From contig JAEWJX010000082.1 in the NCBI GenBank assembly GCA_023386365.1, positions 1-64,000 on the forward strand: a stretch of DNA of 64,000 nt, in the 5' to 3' direction. This stretch comes from Actinomycetes bacterium (lineage in GTDB: Bacteria > Actinomycetota > Actinomycetes > Actinomycetales > Microbacteriaceae). Position numbers and translations under genes: made by a program. Below, one piece after another: positions 27,830 through 35,407 of this stretch (its first letter is position 1; every line of letters begins with the position of its first letter). The notes below the pieces were generated by a model. That model saw nothing but the letters and a program-made list of their open reading frames with translations. It had not been told where the DNA came from and ran no database searches.

Positions 27830-28420
27830 TCAGGAGGCGACCGCGACAGCGGGCGGCACCGTGGAGGCGATGCGGATGCCGGCGAGGGTGGACAGCTCGG
27901 GCAGGTCGACGGCGCCGTGCCGGTCGGCGGCGTGGATCATGATCGCGGCGCACGCCTCGGCGTCGGCGACGGCGTCGTGGTGGGGGAAGTCTTCGAAGCC
28001 GACAGCGGATGCGACCATCGGCAGGCGGTACGACTCGAGCGTGTACGTCTTGCGGGCGAGCTGCAGGCTGCACATGTAGCTGTAGGCGGGGATCGCGAGG
28101 CCGGTGGCGGTGCACGCGGACTTGATGACGCCCATGTCGAATCCGGCGTTGTGGGCGACCATGATGTCGTCGCCCGCGAACTCGATCAGGTCGGGCAGCT
28201 GCTCCACCCATCCGGGGGCGTCGAGCACGTCGTCGGCGCGGATGCCGTGGATGCGCGTGTTCCACTCCACGAAGTGGTCGTGGCCGGGCGGCGGCTGGAT
28301 GAGCCACCCGATGCGGTCGACGATCTGCCCGTCGCGCACCTTCACCAGGCCCACCGAGCACGCGCTCGCACTGGACCCGTTCGCCGTCTCGAAGTCGATC
28401 GCGGTGAAGTCCAGTGGCAC
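27830..28420 (-). CDS. DnaQ-like 3'-5' exonuclease (DEDDh)
   Basis: 196 residues forming a single exonuclease domain. ExoI AIDFETANGS (D9 and E11), ExoII region VAHNAGFDMGVI and ExoIII PHHDAVADAEACA with the DEDDh histidine. Related to the epsilon subunit of DNA polymerase III and to small RNase T/oligoribonuclease-like enzymes; without other domains it may proofread or trim RNA or DNA. GTG start; GAGAGT lies 6 bases upstream on the minus strand. Followed at 32 bases by the hypothetical gene at 27306. Confidence 0.85.
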   Translation of the reverse strand: MPLDFTAIDFETANGSSASACSVGLVKVRDGQIVDRIGWLIQPPPGHDHFVEWNTRIHGIRADDVLDAPGWVEQLPDLIEFAGDDIMVAHNAGFDMGVIKSACTATGLAIPAYSYMCSLQLARKTYTLESYRLPMVASAVGFEDFPHHDAVADAEACAAIMIHAADRHGAVDLPELSTLAGIRIASTVPPAVAVAS

Positions 28421-28509
28421 GAGTTGACTCTCGCACGAGGCACCGACGTCGGGGTGCGGGCGCGCCGCGCGGGCGTCAATGGGGCGAAGGAGGCCGCCCG
28501 AACGAAGGC

Positions 28510-28541
28510 GGGGCCGTCGCCGGTGCCCCGGCGACGGCCCC
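28510..28541 (-). terminator. Strong terminator after the 97-residue gene
   Basis: Perfect 14-bp stem GGGGCCGTCGCCGG / CCGGCGACGGCCCC with a TGCC loop, 27 bases beyond the stop of the minus-strand gene at 28568-28861. Confidence 0.8.
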
Positions 28542-28567
28542 GATGGTGGTTCCGTTCTTCTGGTGAG

Positions 28568-28861
28568 TCATCGCGCGCGCAGCACCGCGAAGGCGAGCGC
28601 TCGATCGCGTTCACGTTCGAGCTGCGCGAGGGCCAGCTCTTGCTCGCGGTACAGCATGGCGAGTTCGAGACGGTTGGCGCGGCGCTCGTGGCGGGCGAGC
28701 TCACGACCGGGACGGCGGCCCCAGCGGATGAGAGCCATGCCCAGGTGCAGAGCGGTGCGGTCGATGAGGCCGACCCGGCGAACCGGGCGCGGAAGCTCGA
28801 CCTGCGTACTGGTCGGTTGCGTGGTGGACTGACGCGTGGTGGGCGTCAAGGTGGTGTTCAT
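28568..28861 (-). CDS. Small basic protein of unknown function
   Basis: 97 residues from ATG 28859-28861, preceded by GAGGA 10-12 bases upstream. The N-terminus is Thr-rich and probably disordered; then LPRPVRRVGLIDRTALHLGM, ALIRWGRRPGRELARHERR and a charged helix EQELALAQLERERDRALAFAVL. No family assigned. Flanked by a strong terminator and preceded by a long leader (about 325 bases from the promoter-like sequence at 29195-29224) containing hairpins and a 26-codon reading frame, so expression may be post-transcriptionally controlled. Confidence 0.6.
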   Translation of the reverse strand: MNTTLTPTTRQSTTQPTSTQVELPRPVRRVGLIDRTALHLGMALIRWGRRPGRELARHERRANRLELAMLYREQELALAQLERERDRALAFAVLRAR

Positions 28862-28988
28862 TGTTTCGGTGTCCTCAGAGTGGTGGTTGTCGGAGACCGC
28901 TTCGTGGGCGGTTCCGGAGGGTGCCGCTGATAGGGGCACGGTACCGACCACCGCCGACATGGCGGGGTCGTGGACGGGACGTGATCGG

Positions 28989-29049
28989 CGGATGCTGATC
29001 GCATCCGTGATCGGGCTTCGAGAGCGTCGCCACCGTCATGGACGGCGGC
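28989..29049 (-). promoter_or_regulatory. Hairpins in the long leader of the 97-residue gene
   Basis: CGGATGC-tgatc-GCATCCG (28989-29007, perfect 7 bp) and GCCACCGTC-atg-GACGGCGGC (29029-29049, 9 bp with one wobble) lie between the 26-codon reading frame and the 97-residue gene. Between 28862 and 29293 I see nothing else coding. Confidence 0.35.
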
Positions 29050-29059
29050 GCAGAAACGC

Positions 29060-29140
29060 TTAGCCTTCCCGGACGGTGAGGGCGCCGACGAAGCCGGCGC
29101 GCACTGCGATGCGATCGCGGCGGGTGATCTTTGCGTTCAT
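29060..29140 (-). CDS. 26-residue micro-ORF, possible leader peptide
   Basis: Begins MNAKITRRDRIAVRAGF and ends at TAA. A strong AAAGGAG ribosome site precedes the ATG (29138-29140) by about 9 bases, and a promoter-like pair lies at 29195-29224. It is rich in Arg (five in the first 14 residues). It could be a leader peptide whose translation controls the downstream gene at 28568-28861, or a small protein in its own right. Confidence 0.4.
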   Translation of the reverse strand: MNAKITRRDRIAVRAGFVGALTVREG

Positions 29141-29194
29141 CAACTCCGGCTCCTTTCGGTCTAGATGCTGCGCCGACGGTCGACGCGAGTTGCC

Positions 29195-29224
29195 ACGTTA
29201 GCGACTCCCCGCATCCGGATGCAA
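29195..29224 (-). promoter_or_regulatory. Candidate promoter of the micro-ORF / 97-residue gene
   Basis: On the minus strand TTGCAT (29219-29224) and TAACGT (29195-29200) are separated by 18 bases, giving a start near 29187. Confidence 0.45.
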
Positions 29225-29293
29225 GCATCCCGGGCGTGTCGCGGGCCAATGCCTGCGGATCGGCCCCTTCCGCCCCGGGTACGCTTGACCTCC

Positions 29294-30370
29294 GTGGCTC
29301 TCACCATCGGCATCGTCGGACTCCCCAACGTGGGCAAGTCGACCCTCTTCAACGCGCTCACCAAGAACTCCGTGCTCGCGGCGAACTACCCGTTCGCCAC
29401 GATCGAGCCGAACGTGGGGGTGGTGAACCTCCCCGATGGGCGCCTGCAGGTGTTGGCGCAGATCTTCGGCAGCGAGCGCATCCTGCCCGCGTCGGTGAGC
29501 TTCGTCGACATCGCCGGCATCGTGAAGGGTGCCTCCGAGGGGGAGGGGCTGGGCAACCAGTTCCTCGCGAACATCCGCGAGGCGGATGCGATCGCCCAGG
29601 TGGTGCGCGGGTTCGCCGACGACGACGTGGTGCACGTCGCGGGTGCCGTGAACCCGTCGGACGACCTCGAGGTGATCACCACAGAGCTGGCGCTCGCCGA
29701 CCTGCAGACCCTCGAGAAGGCGATCACCCGCCTCGAGAAGGACGTGAAGGGCAAGAAGGCCGACCCGGCGGTGCTCGCCGCGGCATTGGATGCGAAGAAG
29801 GCGCTCGACGAGGGCATCCCGCTGTCGCGTGCGACCGGCATCGAGCTGCCGCTCCTGAAGGAGCTGGGCCTGATGACGGCGAAGCCGATCATCTACGTGT
29901 TCAACGTCGACGAGGCGGTACTCACGGATGCGGCCCGCAAGGCGGAGCTGGCGGCGCTGGTCGCCCCCGCGCAGGCGGTCTTCCTCGATGCGAAGGTCGA
30001 GTCGGAGCTCATCGACCTCGACCCCGAGGATGCAGCCGAGCTGCTGGCCTCCACCGGCCAGGACGAGTCGGGCCTCGACCAGCTGGCCCGCATCGGCTTC
30101 GACACGCTCGGCCTGCAGACCTACCTGACGGCCGGCCCGAAGGAGTCGCGCGCCTGGACCATCCGCAAGGGTGCGAAGGCCCCGCAGGCGGCGGGCGTCA
30201 TCCACACCGACTTCGAGCGCGGCTTCATCAAGGCAGAGGTCACCTCGTTCGAGGACCTCGTCGCGGCCGGTTCGCTCGCGGAAGCCCGCTCGCGCGGCAA
30301 GGCCCGCATCGAGGGCAAGGACTACGTCATGCAGGATGGCGACGTCGTCGAGTTCCGCTTCAACGTCTGA
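29294..30370 (+). CDS. ychF: Ribosome-binding ATPase YchF
   Basis: 358 residues. OBG-family P-loop protein: Walker A GIVGLPNVGKST at the start, DIAGIVKGASEGEGLGNQFL (G3 region), NVDE in place of the GTP-specific NKxD (which makes it ATP-specific), and a C-terminal TGS-like domain ending DYVMQDGDVVEFRFNV. Binds ribosomes and modulates the oxidative stress response. GTG 29294 chosen because the P-loop follows directly as in homologues; TACGCT ends 8 bases upstream. Confidence 0.96.
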   Translation: MALTIGIVGLPNVGKSTLFNALTKNSVLAANYPFATIEPNVGVVNLPDGRLQVLAQIFGSERILPASVSFVDIAGIVKGASEGEGLGNQFLANIREADAIAQVVRGFADDDVVHVAGAVNPSDDLEVITTELALADLQTLEKAITRLEKDVKGKKADPAVLAAALDAKKALDEGIPLSRATGIELPLLKELGLMTAKPIIYVFNVDEAVLTDAARKAELAALVAPAQAVFLDAKVESELIDLDPEDAAELLASTGQDESGLDQLARIGFDTLGLQTYLTAGPKESRAWTIRKGAKAPQAAGVIHTDFERGFIKAEVTSFEDLVAAGSLAEARSRGKARIEGKDYVMQDGDVVEFRFNV

Positions 30371-30375
30371 CACCC

Positions 30376-30867
30376 GTGGGTATCCAGGCGGCGTACACGA
30401 CGGTCGACACTGCTGAGCTCGACCGGCTGGTCGAGCTGCCGGGTGACGACCTTGTCGAGGCGATCGAGGCTCTCGAGACGGCGGGAAACCCCACCCTCTA
30501 CCTCGACAAGACCTGGGATGGCCTGCACTTCCTGCTGACGGGTGTCTCCGCGAGCTCGCCGGCGGAGGACGACCCGCTGAGCGAGGCCGTCGTCGGCGTG
30601 CACGTGTTCGACTCGGAGGACTTCGTCGGCTGCACCGAGGTCGACGAGCTGCCCGCCATCATCGCCGCCCTGGAGTCCGTCGACGTGGCGGGTCTCCTCG
30701 AGCGGGCCGATTTCGCGGACTTCGCGCGGGCCGAGATCTACCCGAACATCTGGTCGGACGATCCGGCGGTACTGCGGCAGGAGCTGTCCGCCGCGTTCGA
30801 CGGCATCCTCGCGTTCCTCCGCGTCGCGTCGAGCGCGGAACGCCACGTGGTCGTCAGCATCCTCTAG
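30376..30867 (+). CDS. DUF1877 (YfbM-like) family protein
   Basis: 163 residues from a GTG 5 bases after the ychF stop, so probably co-transcribed. Pattern YLDKTWDGLHFLLTG, VHVFDSEDFVGCTEVDELPAI, an acidic helical region and EIYPNIW match the DUF1877 family of soluble proteins of unknown function. Single-domain and full length. Confidence 0.8.
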   Translation: MGIQAAYTTVDTAELDRLVELPGDDLVEAIEALETAGNPTLYLDKTWDGLHFLLTGVSASSPAEDDPLSEAVVGVHVFDSEDFVGCTEVDELPAIIAALESVDVAGLLERADFADFARAEIYPNIWSDDPAVLRQELSAAFDGILAFLRVASSAERHVVVSIL

Positions 30868-30928
30868 TCCGGCCGTTCTGCCGCCCGGTTCGTCTTCAAC
30901 GGAGCGAAGATCGCGATGTGCTCCGAGG

Positions 30929-31213
30929 TCACCCGCCGAGTTCTGAGCCCCAGGCGCCCAGTGCGGCGATCGCTTCCCGCAGGGCGAGGCCGCGATCCGT
31001 CAATTCGTACGCGCGGGTGTTGTGACGAAGGGGCAGGCGGCGCAGCACGCCGGCCTCCTCCAGTTCGCGGAGGCGAGTGGCGAGCTGATTGGTTCCCATT
31101 CCCAGCTGCCGCTGGAGGTCGCCGTAACGCTGTGGCCCGTCGAGCAGCTGCTCCACGATGAGCAGAGCCCACCGGGCTCCGACGATGCCGAGGGCCGCCG
31201 CGAGGTCGCTCAC
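30929..31213 (-). CDS. HxlR-family winged-helix regulator
   Basis: 94 residues: VGARWALLIVEQLLDGPQRYGDLQRQL then TNQLATRLRELEEAGVLRR (recognition helix) and the wing RAYELTDRGLAL. The canonical N-terminal Cys of many redox- or aldehyde-sensing HxlR proteins is not present. GTG start overlaps the VOC gene stop (GTGA), so both are expressed together; probably controls that operon. Confidence 0.85.
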   Translation of the reverse strand: MSDLAAALGIVGARWALLIVEQLLDGPQRYGDLQRQLGMGTNQLATRLRELEEAGVLRRLPLRHNTRAYELTDRGLALREAIAALGAWGSELGG

Positions 31214-31614
31214 GCGGTTCCGTCGGTCTCCGGTTTCATCCAGAACGGCGAGTAGTGGTAGCCGTCCGGGTCGTCGAACTGGCGCTGGTACATGAACGGG
31301 TAGTCGTCGATGTCGCCGACCCGCCCGCCCGCCGCACCGGCGCGCTCGACCAACTCGTCGACCGCCTCCCGGCTGGGCATGTCGAACGACACGGTGACCT
31401 TCGAGGGGGTGTCCGGCCCGCCGATGACCTCCTCGACGCCGCCGACGCTGGCGTACATCTCGCGGCTCCCCAACATCAGGTACTGGTCTGGGGCGATGGC
31501 GAAACACGACACGTTGTGGTCGGACATCTCAGGATTGAGCTTCCAACCGAGGGCGGTGTAGAACGCGGTCGCGCGCTCGACGCTTTCGACCGGGCAGGTG
31601 ATGAACAGGCTCAT
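31210..31614 (-). CDS. VOC-fold (glyoxalase/bleomycin resistance-like) protein
   Basis: 134 residues. Two beta-alpha-beta-beta-beta repeats: LFITCPVESVERATAFYTALGW in the first and SFDMPSREAVDELVERA with DPDGYHYSPFW at the end. The VOC superfamily includes isomerases, dioxygenases and drug-binding proteins; substrate unknown. ATG 31612-31614 is preceded on the minus strand by -10 AAGTCT (31622-31627), a 17-base spacer and a perfect -35 TTGACA (31645-31650), so the message is probably leaderless. Upstream frame to 31683 rejected. Confidence 0.85.
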   Translation of the reverse strand: MSLFITCPVESVERATAFYTALGWKLNPEMSDHNVSCFAIAPDQYLMLGSREMYASVGGVEEVIGGPDTPSKVTVSFDMPSREAVDELVERAGAAGGRVGDIDDYPFMYQRQFDDPDGYHYSPFWMKPETDGTA

Positions 31615-31621
31615 GACCGAG

Positions 31622-31660
31622 AGACTTTCAAAATGAAAGCATGTTGTCAAGGGGCAACAT
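31622..31660. promoter_or_regulatory. VOC-hxlR promoter with flanking dyads
   Basis: -35 TTGACA (31645-31650) and -10 AAGTCT (31622-31627) on the minus strand. CTTTC-aaaat-GAAAG (31625-31639) covers the -10, and ATGTTG-tcaagggg-CAACAT (31641-31660) covers the -35; either could bind the HxlR protein. Confidence 0.55.
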
Positions 31661-31710
31661 CGCGCCGCCCATCCCAGCGCCAACTCTTCGGCTCGGCGCA
31701 GGATGGACGG

Positions 31711-32139
31711 GTGCGGATCGGTGAGTTGGCGACGCGTTCGGGCGTGAGCGAGCGGTCGCTTCGGTACTACGAGGCGCAGCGCCTCATCGAACCCACCCGT
31801 TCCCGCAGCGGTCAGCGCATCTTCACCTCGGCGGACGTCGACACGGTGGTTCAGATTCAGGAACTGTTCGCCGCAGGGTTCTGCAGCAAAGGCATCGCGG
31901 AACTTCTTCCTGAGTTATGCGGTCCGGCTCCGGATGTGGCTGCGCTGAAGGTCCAGCTGGATGCGGCGCGAGCACGCCTGGAGGATGAGCGCCGCCAGAT
32001 CGAGCGGGAGCTGGGGCTTCTCGACGAGCTGCGTCGGCGACACGGACTTGCCCCTGACACGCACGTCAGGGAGCACACTGTCGGACATGAACACACCCCG
32101 GCAGCTGCGTTTGATCATCGAGACCGACGACTTCGATGA
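31711..32139 (+). CDS. MerR-family regulator
   Basis: 142 residues. N-terminal MerR helix-turn-helix RIGELATRSGVSERSLRYYE then RSGQRIFTSADVDTVVQIQEL, and a coiled-coil dimerisation helix. No effector domain and no metal-binding cysteine set (one Cys near 49 and one near 67), so the signal is unknown. GTG start with CAGGAT 6 bases upstream. Its last 53 bases overlap the next VOC gene and contain that gene's promoter. Confidence 0.88.
   Translation: MRIGELATRSGVSERSLRYYEAQRLIEPTRSRSGQRIFTSADVDTVVQIQELFAAGFCSKGIAELLPELCGPAPDVAALKVQLDAARARLEDERRQIERELGLLDELRRRHGLAPDTHVREHTVGHEHTPAAAFDHRDRRLR
32048..32079 (+). promoter_or_regulatory. MerR-type promoter with 20-bp spacer and dyad
   Basis: TTGCCC (32048-32053) and CACACT (32074-32079) are 20 bases apart, the over-long spacing typical of MerR-activated promoters. 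The 18-bp dyad CCTGAC-acgcac-GTCAGG (32053-32070) fills the spacer. The -10 ends 7 bases before the ATG of the VOC gene. The whole promoter lies within the merR coding sequence. Confidence 0.7.
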
Positions 32140-32536
32140 GGCGGTGCGGTTCTACCGCGACGTCCTCGGGATGAGCGAGCAGGTGGCGTACGCCAGCGGC
32201 GGTGACGACCGCGTGTCGATCCTGTACACGGGCGTCGCCACCATCGAACTCGCGACGCCCGAGCATGCGCGCGAGATCGACCGCGTGGAGGGCGTGCCAG
32301 CCACCGTCGGCCCAAGCCTGCGGATCGCGTTGGAGGTCGACGACACCCCCGCCGCGGTGGCGCTTGCGGAGGAGGCGGGCATGACGACGCTCGCGCCGCC
32401 CGTCGAGACGCCGTTCCGCTCGCTCAACGCCCGCATCCAGGGGCCCGCCGGGTGGCAGGTGACGTTCTTCCAGGAGTTGGAGACACTGGAGGAGCGCACG
32501 GCCCGCGAGGGCTTCACCACCGACGACCGCCGCTGA
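32087..32536 (+). CDS. VOC-fold protein under MerR control
   Basis: 149 residues. Two VOC modules: LRLIIETDDFDEAVRFYRDVLGM and ALEVDDTPAAVALAEEAGM, with a closing QGPAGWQVTFFQE segment. Possibly a drug- or electrophile-binding or modifying protein induced through the MerR regulator, in the way TipA- or BmrR-type regulators induce resistance genes; this is inference. Start ATG 32087-32089 lies inside the merR gene. Followed by the LLM oxidoreductase gene whose ribosome site overlaps its stop. Confidence 0.85.
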   Translation: MNTPRQLRLIIETDDFDEAVRFYRDVLGMSEQVAYASGGDDRVSILYTGVATIELATPEHAREIDRVEGVPATVGPSLRIALEVDDTPAAVALAEEAGMTTLAPPVETPFRSLNARIQGPAGWQVTFFQELETLEERTAREGFTTDDRR

Positions 32537-32544
32537 GGAGACCC

Positions 32545-33432
32545 ATGAGACACGGGATCGTGATCCTTCCGCAGTACGACTGGCCGGAGGCCGCACGTCG
32601 GTGGCAGCGGGCGGAGGAGTTGGGCTTCGACCACGCGTGGACGTACGACCACCTGTCGTGGCGGGGTCTCGCGGGGGAGCGGTGGCATGCGACCATCCCC
32701 ACCCTGACGGCCGCCGCGATGGTGACCGAGCGGATCGGGTTGGGCCTATTCGTGGCGAGCCCTAACTTCCGGCATCCGGTGCCGTTCGCGAAAGAGCTGG
32801 CGACGCTCGACGACATCGCGGGCGGGCGGGTGCTGGTGGGGGCCGGTTCGGGCGGCACCGGGTTCGACGCGTTCGTGCTCGGTCAGGATGAGCTGACCCC
32901 GCGGCAGCGTCACGAACGTTTCATCGAGTTCGCCGACGACCTCGATCGCTTGCTGCGTCACGAGTCGGACGGCTCGGGCGGCATCTCGTTCGATGGTGAG
33001 TGGTACTCGGCCGTGAATGCACGCATGGTGGGCTCGCCGGCACGGGCGCCGCGGATGCCGTTGCTGATCGCCGGCAACGGGCCGAAGACGATCCGCTACG
33101 CGGCCGAGCGCGGCGACGGCTGGATCACCACCGGAGGCAACGAGGACTCCGACCACGCGGCGTGGTGGGCGGGCGTCACCGACCTGGCGCGGCGTTTCGA
33201 CGACGCGTACGCCGCATCCGGCCGCACCGACGAGGTGTCGCGCGTTCTCTCGCTCGACGACGAGAACCGCTACTCGCTCACGAGCGCCGCCGCCTATCAG
33301 GATGCGGTGGGTCGCGCCGCCGAGCTCGGCTTCACGGATGTGGTGGCCCACTGGCCCCGCGAGCACGGCATCTACGCGGGCGATGAGGCCGTGCTGGAGC
33401 AGGTCTCTGCACTGCGACACCGCCCGCGATGA
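32545..33432 (+). CDS. LLM-class (F420- or FMN-dependent) oxidoreductase
   Basis: 295 residues. Luciferase-like TIM barrel: AEELGFDHAWTYDHLSWRGL, TERIGLGLFVASPNFRHPVPFAKELATLDDIAGGRVLVGAGSG and ERGDGWITTGG. The actinobacterial context makes F420 a plausible cofactor, but FMN cannot be excluded. GAGGAG at 32535-32540 overlaps the preceding stop. Probably in one transcript with the upstream VOC gene, so it too may answer to the MerR signal. Confidence 0.85.
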   Translation: MRHGIVILPQYDWPEAARRWQRAEELGFDHAWTYDHLSWRGLAGERWHATIPTLTAAAMVTERIGLGLFVASPNFRHPVPFAKELATLDDIAGGRVLVGAGSGGTGFDAFVLGQDELTPRQRHERFIEFADDLDRLLRHESDGSGGISFDGEWYSAVNARMVGSPARAPRMPLLIAGNGPKTIRYAAERGDGWITTGGNEDSDHAAWWAGVTDLARRFDDAYAASGRTDEVSRVLSLDDENRYSLTSAAAYQDAVGRAAELGFTDVVAHWPREHGIYAGDEAVLEQVSALRHRPR

Positions 33433-33455
33433 CGTCGTCCCCGTCTTCGGGGGCG

Positions 33456-33484
33456 TTGTTCGAACGAAGTGCGAACGCCACAAT
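33456..33484 (+). promoter_or_regulatory. Promoter of the membrane protein gene at 33491
   Basis: TTGTTC (33456-33461), 17 bases, CACAAT (33479-33484), then 6 bases to the ATG. A clean leaderless promoter; a CCCC-gtcttc-GGGG hairpin just upstream (about 33439-33452) may end the previous transcript. Confidence 0.6.
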
Positions 33485-33490
33485 TGGGAA

Positions 33491-34552
33491 ATGCTCAATG
33501 GCGGATCGCCTGATGACTCCGAGGTCTTCGACTTCTCCGCGTTGACGGGCCCAGCGCCTGTCGCTGCGGCACGCTCTCGCTCGGACTCCACGGCGAGGAG
33601 GTCGCTCGGCTCGAGACTCGCGGTCGCGATGCTGGTGTTCGTGATCGGAGTGGTGATGCTCGTGATCTTCGGCGCGGCTTTTGCGGAGATCGCGGCGAAG
33701 CGGGGGTGGCAGGCCGGAGTGCCGAGTCTGATCGGTGGTGTGGCGATCACGGCGGTCGCCTGGGCCTTGGCGATCTACATCGTGGTCGTGGTGCGACGTC
33801 TCGATGCGAGTCGTCTCGGTGGGCGGATTCGCCGGGCACGGCTGCGACTGTTCGCCGACGCCAACGTCGGCGTCTCGACCACATCCGATCTGGATGACCC
33901 GCCCTACCCGGGCATCCCTTTCGAGGTCGCACGCAATCCGGTCGTTGTCGATGCGGTGAAGGTCGAACGAGGGGGCCAGCTCGTCGAGGTCGGCAACCTG
34001 GTCACATCGGGCATGTCGAGCGGACGGCAGGTGAGCCTGGTGTTCGGCTATGTGCGGGTTCTGCTGCCCCAGCGGCTGCCTCACCTCGTGGCAGTGAGCA
34101 CGACCGATCGCGGCCATTCTCCGATCGATGTCGCTTTCGATGCCTCCCAGATGCTCCGCCTCGAGGGTGACTTCGACACGCATTTCACGCTCTATGTGCC
34201 GCGGGAATACGAGCGTGATGCCCTGTACGTGGTGGGGCCGGATCTGATGGCGCGCCTGATCGACTATGCGCCGCACTTCGATGTCGAGATCGCGGACGAC
34301 TGGCTGCAGTTCTATGGGCACGCGCCGTTCGACCTTCTCGCTCCGTCGACCTACGAGCAGGCGATCGACCTCGCCTCCATCGTCGGTTCGAAGGTCGTAC
34401 GTCAGGCCGGCCGGTATTCCGACCACCGCGCATCGCCCGGCGATGCAGTTCACGGCGGTCGGCGCCTGCGCTGGGTCTCTGGCATGTCGATCCTGGGTGC
34501 GACGGTCGGGGCAGGCGCGGTGGTGCTCGTCGTCTCGCTGCTGTTGCGCTGA
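33491..34552 (+). CDS. Membrane protein of unknown function
   Basis: 353 residues. About 45 cytoplasmic residues, two membrane helices (LAVAMLVFVIGVVMLVIFGA and a second ending AIYIVVVV), a soluble domain of about 200 residues (FEVARNPVVVDAVKVERGG, VFGYVRVLLPQRLPHLVAVS, LYVPREYERDALYVVGPDL), and a C-terminal helix (ILGATVGAGAVVLVVSLLL). The arrangement recalls DUF3137-like proteins, but I cannot assign it firmly. Its codon use includes more AT-ending codons than neighbours. Confidence 0.6.
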   Translation: MLNGGSPDDSEVFDFSALTGPAPVAAARSRSDSTARRSLGSRLAVAMLVFVIGVVMLVIFGAAFAEIAAKRGWQAGVPSLIGGVAITAVAWALAIYIVVVVRRLDASRLGGRIRRARLRLFADANVGVSTTSDLDDPPYPGIPFEVARNPVVVDAVKVERGGQLVEVGNLVTSGMSSGRQVSLVFGYVRVLLPQRLPHLVAVSTTDRGHSPIDVAFDASQMLRLEGDFDTHFTLYVPREYERDALYVVGPDLMARLIDYAPHFDVEIADDWLQFYGHAPFDLLAPSTYEQAIDLASIVGSKVVRQAGRYSDHRASPGDAVHGGRRLRWVSGMSILGATVGAGAVVLVVSLLLR

Positions 34553-34583
34553 CCTCCGGGCCGGTCTCGCGGCCGGGGCGGGA

Positions 34584-35150
34584 TCAGTCTTCAGACGCGA
34601 GTCGCGGCTCGCTGCGGAGCGCGGGCGCGAAGCCGGCCTTGTCGGCGTAGAACGCGCGGATGCGGTCCATGTCGGCGGCGACGTCGCCGGTAAGTTCGAA
34701 GGTGGGGCCGAGGCCGGTGGTCATCGTGGTGCGGTCGACGTAGCCGAGGGTGACCGGCATCCCCGTCTCGCGCGCGATCCGGTAGAAGCCCGACTTCCAG
34801 GGGCCTTTGTTGGTGCGGGTGCCGTCCGGGGTGACGACGAGTCCGAACACCTCACCCGACCGCACCCGTTCGACCACCTCGCCGACCACGCGCGCCGGGT
34901 CGGACCGGTCGACCGGGATGCCGCCGAGGCCGCGCATGATCGGCCCGCGCCATCCGCGGAACAGGCTGCTCTTGCCGAGCCAGCGGAAGCTCATCCCGAG
35001 CTTCCATGCGATGCCGAGCATGAACACGAAGTCCCAGTTGGAGGTGTGGGGTGCGCCGATCAGGACGGTGGGGCGCGTGGGGGCCGGTTCGGTCGTGAGG
35101 GTCCAGCGGCTGAACGCCCAGAACGTGCGGGCGATGAGTCGTCGGATCAC
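34584..35150 (-). CDS. 1-acyl-sn-glycerol-3-phosphate acyltransferase-like protein
   Basis: 188 residues. PlsC-type acyltransferase: catalytic motif HTSNWD (HX4D, H35-D40), SLFRGWRGPIMRGLGGIPVDRS and VVTPDGTRT. Transfers acyl chains to lysophosphatidate or a related acceptor in phospholipid synthesis; the short size puts it with the minimal bacterial PlsC-like group. GTG start with TACCCT (35157-35162, minus strand) ending 6 bases upstream, so probably leaderless. Confidence 0.85.
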   Translation of the reverse strand: MIRRLIARTFWAFSRWTLTTEPAPTRPTVLIGAPHTSNWDFVFMLGIAWKLGMSFRWLGKSSLFRGWRGPIMRGLGGIPVDRSDPARVVGEVVERVRSGEVFGLVVTPDGTRTNKGPWKSGFYRIARETGMPVTLGYVDRTTMTTGLGPTFELTGDVAADMDRIRAFYADKAGFAPALRSEPRLASED

Positions 35151-35227
35151 CGGGCAAGGGTACGTGGGCGCTCATGCCGACCACGGCATAACGTGACACC
35201 CCCGACGCCCGCTGACACAGTGGATCC

Positions 35228-35407
35228 ATGATCCTGACGCTCACCATCGACCTCGACACGCTCGGCGAAGACGCGACCGGCGAGGAGGTGGGCCGCATCC
35301 TGCGCTACTGGGGCGGGGCGGCGAAGGACCTCGACTGGTCGCAGCCGATCGACTTCCCGCTGATGGACTCCGCGTACGCGGAGGTCGGAAGGCTGACCTC
35401 GGCATGA
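35228..35407 (+). CDS. 59-residue small protein coupled to a membrane protein
   Basis: Starts MILTLTIDLDTLGEDATGEE and ends with EVGRLTSA; acidic, soluble, two Trp. The stop overlaps the ATG of the next gene (ATGA at 35404-35407), and a promoter-like pair GTGACA (35193-35198), 17 bases, CACAGT (35216-35221) ends 6 bases before its ATG, with a dyad ATGCCG-acca-CGGCAT upstream at about 35174-35189. Both support a real gene. Family not recognised. Confidence 0.6.
   Translation: MILTLTIDLDTLGEDATGEEVGRILRYWGGAAKDLDWSQPIDFPLMDSAYAEVGRLTSA

Noticed and set aside
31961..32139. Frameshift between merR and the VOC gene because they overlap by 53 bases
   Set aside because: Both proteins have complete family domains, the VOC gene has its own ATG and promoter, and the overlap is explained by the MerR-type promoter inside the merR end.
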